This document shows positions 5,828 through 7,140 of a stretch of 7,140 bases of DNA, one piece after another. A program made the position numbers and the translations under genes. Numbering within the stretch: position 1 is the first letter of the stretch; the number at the start of each line of letters is the position of its first letter. This DNA comes from Acidobacteriota bacterium (lineage in GTDB: Bacteria > Acidobacteriota > Terriglobia > Terriglobales > Acidobacteriaceae): the NCBI GenBank assembly GCA_021851465.1, contig JAJZDL010000150.1, forward strand, positions 1 through 7,140, read 5' to 3'. The notes below the pieces were generated by a model. That model saw only the letters and a program-made list of their open reading frames with translations. It was not told the DNA's origin and did not search any database.

Positions 5828-5919
5828 ATTTCCACATCGTCCGCGCGCAATCCCTGCACGGCAAGCCGACGTTTCAAGTCCTTCACAGTTTCTCCACAGG
5901 GTTGCGTGGCTTCTGCACA
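5828..5919 (+). promoter_or_regulatory. Cluster of DnaA-box-like 9-mers
   Basis: Four same-strand sequences end in CACA and resemble the DnaA box TTATCCACA: ATTTCCACA (5828-5836, 7/9), TCCTTCACA (5879-5887, 6/9), TTCTCCACA (5890-5898, 8/9) and TTCTGCACA (5911-5919, 7/9). The last three are spaced 11 and 21 bp apart, one and two helical turns, and each is followed by G. The arrangement suggests DnaA binding. None is a perfect box, and the GC-rich setting lacks an obvious unwinding element. Confidence 0.4.
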
Positions 5920-5929
5920 GACTGCGGCA

Positions 5930-5958
5930 TTGCTATTCGTGCCTTGCGCCGATAGGCT
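5930..5958 (+). promoter_or_regulatory. Possible parAB promoter
   Basis: TTGCTA (5930-5935, 4/6 to TTGACA) and TAGGCT (5953-5958, 3/6 to TATAAT including the conserved first TA and final T) are separated by 17 bp. Transcription would begin near 5965, leaving only a few untranslated bases before GTG 5970, which agrees with the absence of a Shine-Dalgarno sequence. The match is weak. Confidence 0.3.
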
Positions 5959-5969
5959 CTCTGTACATC

Positions 5970-6860
5970 GTGCCTAGCCTATCTGCTCCGACCAATCCGG
6001 CTTCCACCCAGGATGCGACCGCAACCTCAAAGGTTGTGGCTGTGGTCAACCAGAAGGGTGGCGTGGGCAAGACCACGACCGCCATCAACCTGGCTGCCGC
6101 GCTGGCACTCGAAGGCCTGCCCACGCTGCTCATCGACTGCGACCCGCAGTCCAATACCACGGGCGGTCTCGGCGTACCGCGCGACGAATCCCGCCTGAGC
6201 ATCTACGACGTTCTGATGGGTCTGGCGACCGTGGATGAGGCACGCCTCGCAACCGAAGTTGCGTCGCTCGCTCTACTGCCGGGCAGCAAGAACATGATTG
6301 GCGCAAACCTCGAGCTGGTCGCCCAGGAGCGCCGGGAGTTCCGGCTCCGCGAGGCCATTGCACCCGTCCGCAGCACCTATCCCTTTATCGTTCTCGATTG
6401 CCCCCCTGCGCTCGATCTTCTCACCCTGAACGCGCTGGTTGCCGCCGACGGCCTGCTTGTGCCGATGCAGGCCGAGTACTTTGCCCTGGAAGGCATCGCC
6501 GAGCTGATGCAGACCCTTGACCGCGTCTCGCAGGCCTTCAATCCTTCGCTGGCGCTGGAGGGTGTTCTGTTGACGATGTATGACGATCGCACCAACCTCT
6601 CGCAGCAGGTCACTGAAAACCTCAAGGCTTTCTTTTCGGACAAGTTGCTGACCACAACGATCCCGCGGAACATCCGGCTGGCCGAAGCGCCCAGCCACGG
6701 CAAACCGGTTCAGCTCTACGACTCCAGATCGCGGGGCGCGGAGGCGTACTCCGCGCTCGCGCTCGAACTTCTGCGCAGAAACGGGATTCAAAGCCCGCGG
6801 GCCAAGCAACAGACGTCCAGCACAAACAATGGGCCGCGATTCTGGCCCTATAACAAGTAG
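5970..6860 (+). CDS. parA: Chromosome partitioning ATPase ParA (Soj)
   Basis: ParA is a nucleoid-binding, MinD/ParA-family ATPase that works with ParB-parS in segregation and, in some bacteria, regulates DnaA. The deviant Walker A motif KGGVGKT (29-35, with the signature K29) follows VVAVVNQ. Walker A' is LLIDCDPQSNTTGG (53-66), and Walker B is FIVLDCPP (139-146). The conserved C-terminal block TTTIPRNIRLAEAPSHGKP is also intact. At 296 residues it exceeds the roughly 250 of Soj because of about 20 disordered Ser/Thr/Ala-rich residues before the first strand and a similar tail. GTG 5970 is the first credible start in this frame. No in-frame ATG precedes the Walker motif, and no Shine-Dalgarno sequence is visible. 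A GTG within KVVAVV would give a minimal ParA but also lacks a clear ribosome site. parB follows after 26 nt. Confidence 0.96.
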   Translation: MPSLSAPTNPASTQDATATSKVVAVVNQKGGVGKTTTAINLAAALALEGLPTLLIDCDPQSNTTGGLGVPRDESRLSIYDVLMGLATVDEARLATEVASLALLPGSKNMIGANLELVAQERREFRLREAIAPVRSTYPFIVLDCPPALDLLTLNALVAADGLLVPMQAEYFALEGIAELMQTLDRVSQAFNPSLALEGVLLTMYDDRTNLSQQVTENLKAFFSDKLLTTTIPRNIRLAEAPSHGKPVQLYDSRSRGAEAYSALALELLRRNGIQSPRAKQQTSSTNNGPRFWPYNK

Positions 6861-6875
6861 ATCTCCGTTGTCAGC

Positions 6876-6879
6876 GAGG
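6876..6879 (+). promoter_or_regulatory. Ribosome binding site of parB
   Basis: GAGG lies 7 nt before ATG 6887, inside the 26-nt parA-parB gap. Standard spacing supports this start. Unlike parA, parB has a clear Shine-Dalgarno sequence, so the two genes appear to use different initiation modes. Confidence 0.65.
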
Positions 6880-6886
6880 CAATAGC

Positions 6887-7140
6887 ATGGAAACAAGCCA
6901 TATAAGCGCCGATCCGAAGCGACGGCCAGCACTGGGAAAAGGCATTGAATCGCTGCTTGGACCGCGGCCGCAGATGGCGTCCGTACCCGAAGCCTCGGGC
7001 AAGCCGCTGGAGATTTCGCTCGACCGGATCGACCGCAATCCCAACCAGACACGCAGCAGCTTCGACCAGGTTCAGCTCGATGAGCTGGCGCACTCCATCG
7101 CCGCCATCGGCGTGGTGCAGCCGGTGGTGGTGCGAGAGAT
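6887..7140 (+). CDS. parB: Chromosome partitioning protein ParB (N-terminal part, cut by right edge)
   Basis: Only 84 codons and two further bases are inside the window. The N-terminus has the conserved RPALGKGIESLLG segment, equivalent to the ParA-stimulating LGRGLxxLL motif of ParB proteins, here with Lys in place of the usual Arg. A short linker leads to the ParB/Srx nuclease-like (CTPase) fold: PLEISLDRIDRNPNQTRSSFD, then LDELAHSIAAIGVVQPVVVRE. The GERRxR arginine motif, helix-turn-helix and dimerisation domain would lie beyond the edge. ATG 6887 is supported by GAGG (6876-6879), 7 nt upstream. The gene is cotranscribed with parA and its product should bind the parS sites at 5711 and 5783. 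Confidence 0.95.
   Translation, partial: METSHISADPKRRPALGKGIESLLGPRPQMASVPEASGKPLEISLDRIDRNPNQTRSSFDQVQLDELAHSIAAIGVVQPVVVRE

Larger units (their letters stand above)
5661..5969. other. Partition/origin-proximal intergenic region
   Basis: This 309-bp gap between rsmG and parA contains no credible gene. It holds, in order, the second copy of a 16-bp tandem repeat, parS1 (5711-5726), an abutting degenerate parS (5727-5742), parS2 (5783-5798), four DnaA-box-like 9-mers (5828-5919) and a weak parA promoter (5930-5958). No rho-independent terminator with a T tract is evident after rsmG. No clearly AT-rich unwinding element is seen, so replication-origin function is possible but not shown. Confidence 0.75.

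Noticed and set aside
5870..5885. Possible fourth parS-like site around GTTTCAAG
   Set aside because: It matches parS at only about 10 of 16 positions, and the right half is not recognisable.
5686..5955. An 89-codon plus-strand frame with two FHVKH motifs, and minus-strand frames with FHVEH motifs, in the rsmG-parA gap
   Set aside because: The repeated motif is simply the translation of the two parS sites. There is no Shine-Dalgarno sequence, and frames on both strands cover the same bases.
6273..7052. Minus-strand frame spanning parA and parB
   Set aside because: It crosses two well-supported genes on the opposite strand and shows no family motifs.

Overview
The window is a GC-rich, densely coded bacterial chromosome segment. 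The style of FolC, RsmG, ParA and the left-edge secreted protein suggests Acidobacteriota, class Terriglobia (Terriglobus/Granulicella/Edaphobacter-like). This placement is inferred from remembered family resemblance, not from a search. The order rsmG-parA-parB with ParB-binding parS sites between rsmG and parA is the arrangement typically found close to a chromosomal replication origin.

Layout. A minus-strand gene for an exported protein of unknown function runs off the left edge (1-574). A short divergent intergenic region follows, then a plus-strand EamA-type permease (645-1625). Next come four closely spaced plus-strand genes: folC (1723-3216), a PlsC-type acyltransferase (3261-4214), a class I glutamine amidotransferase-like peptidase of the PuuD/C26 family (4235-5008) and rsmG (5019-5660). 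Their gaps are 44, 20 and 10 nt, which suggests one operon with translational coupling. A 309-bp non-coding segment (5661-5969) holds two perfect parS sites, a degenerate third copy directly abutting the first, a cluster of DnaA-box-like 9-mers and a possible parA promoter. parA (5970-6860) and parB (6887 to the right edge, incomplete) form the segregation operon.

How the genes work together. ParB should load at the parS sites just upstream of its own operon, and ParA should move or regulate that complex. The other genes are housekeeping: folate polyglutamylation, lysophospholipid acylation, gamma-glutamyl hydrolysis and methylation of 16S rRNA.

No mobile element, CRISPR array, tRNA or rRNA was seen. 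I see no convincing new multi-gene system. The most notable signals are the compound parS cluster, the phased DnaA-box-like array beside it, an in-frame 38-residue insertion in FolC bounded by an 8-bp direct repeat, a leaderless-type promoter for folC, and several short tandem duplications at gene boundaries.
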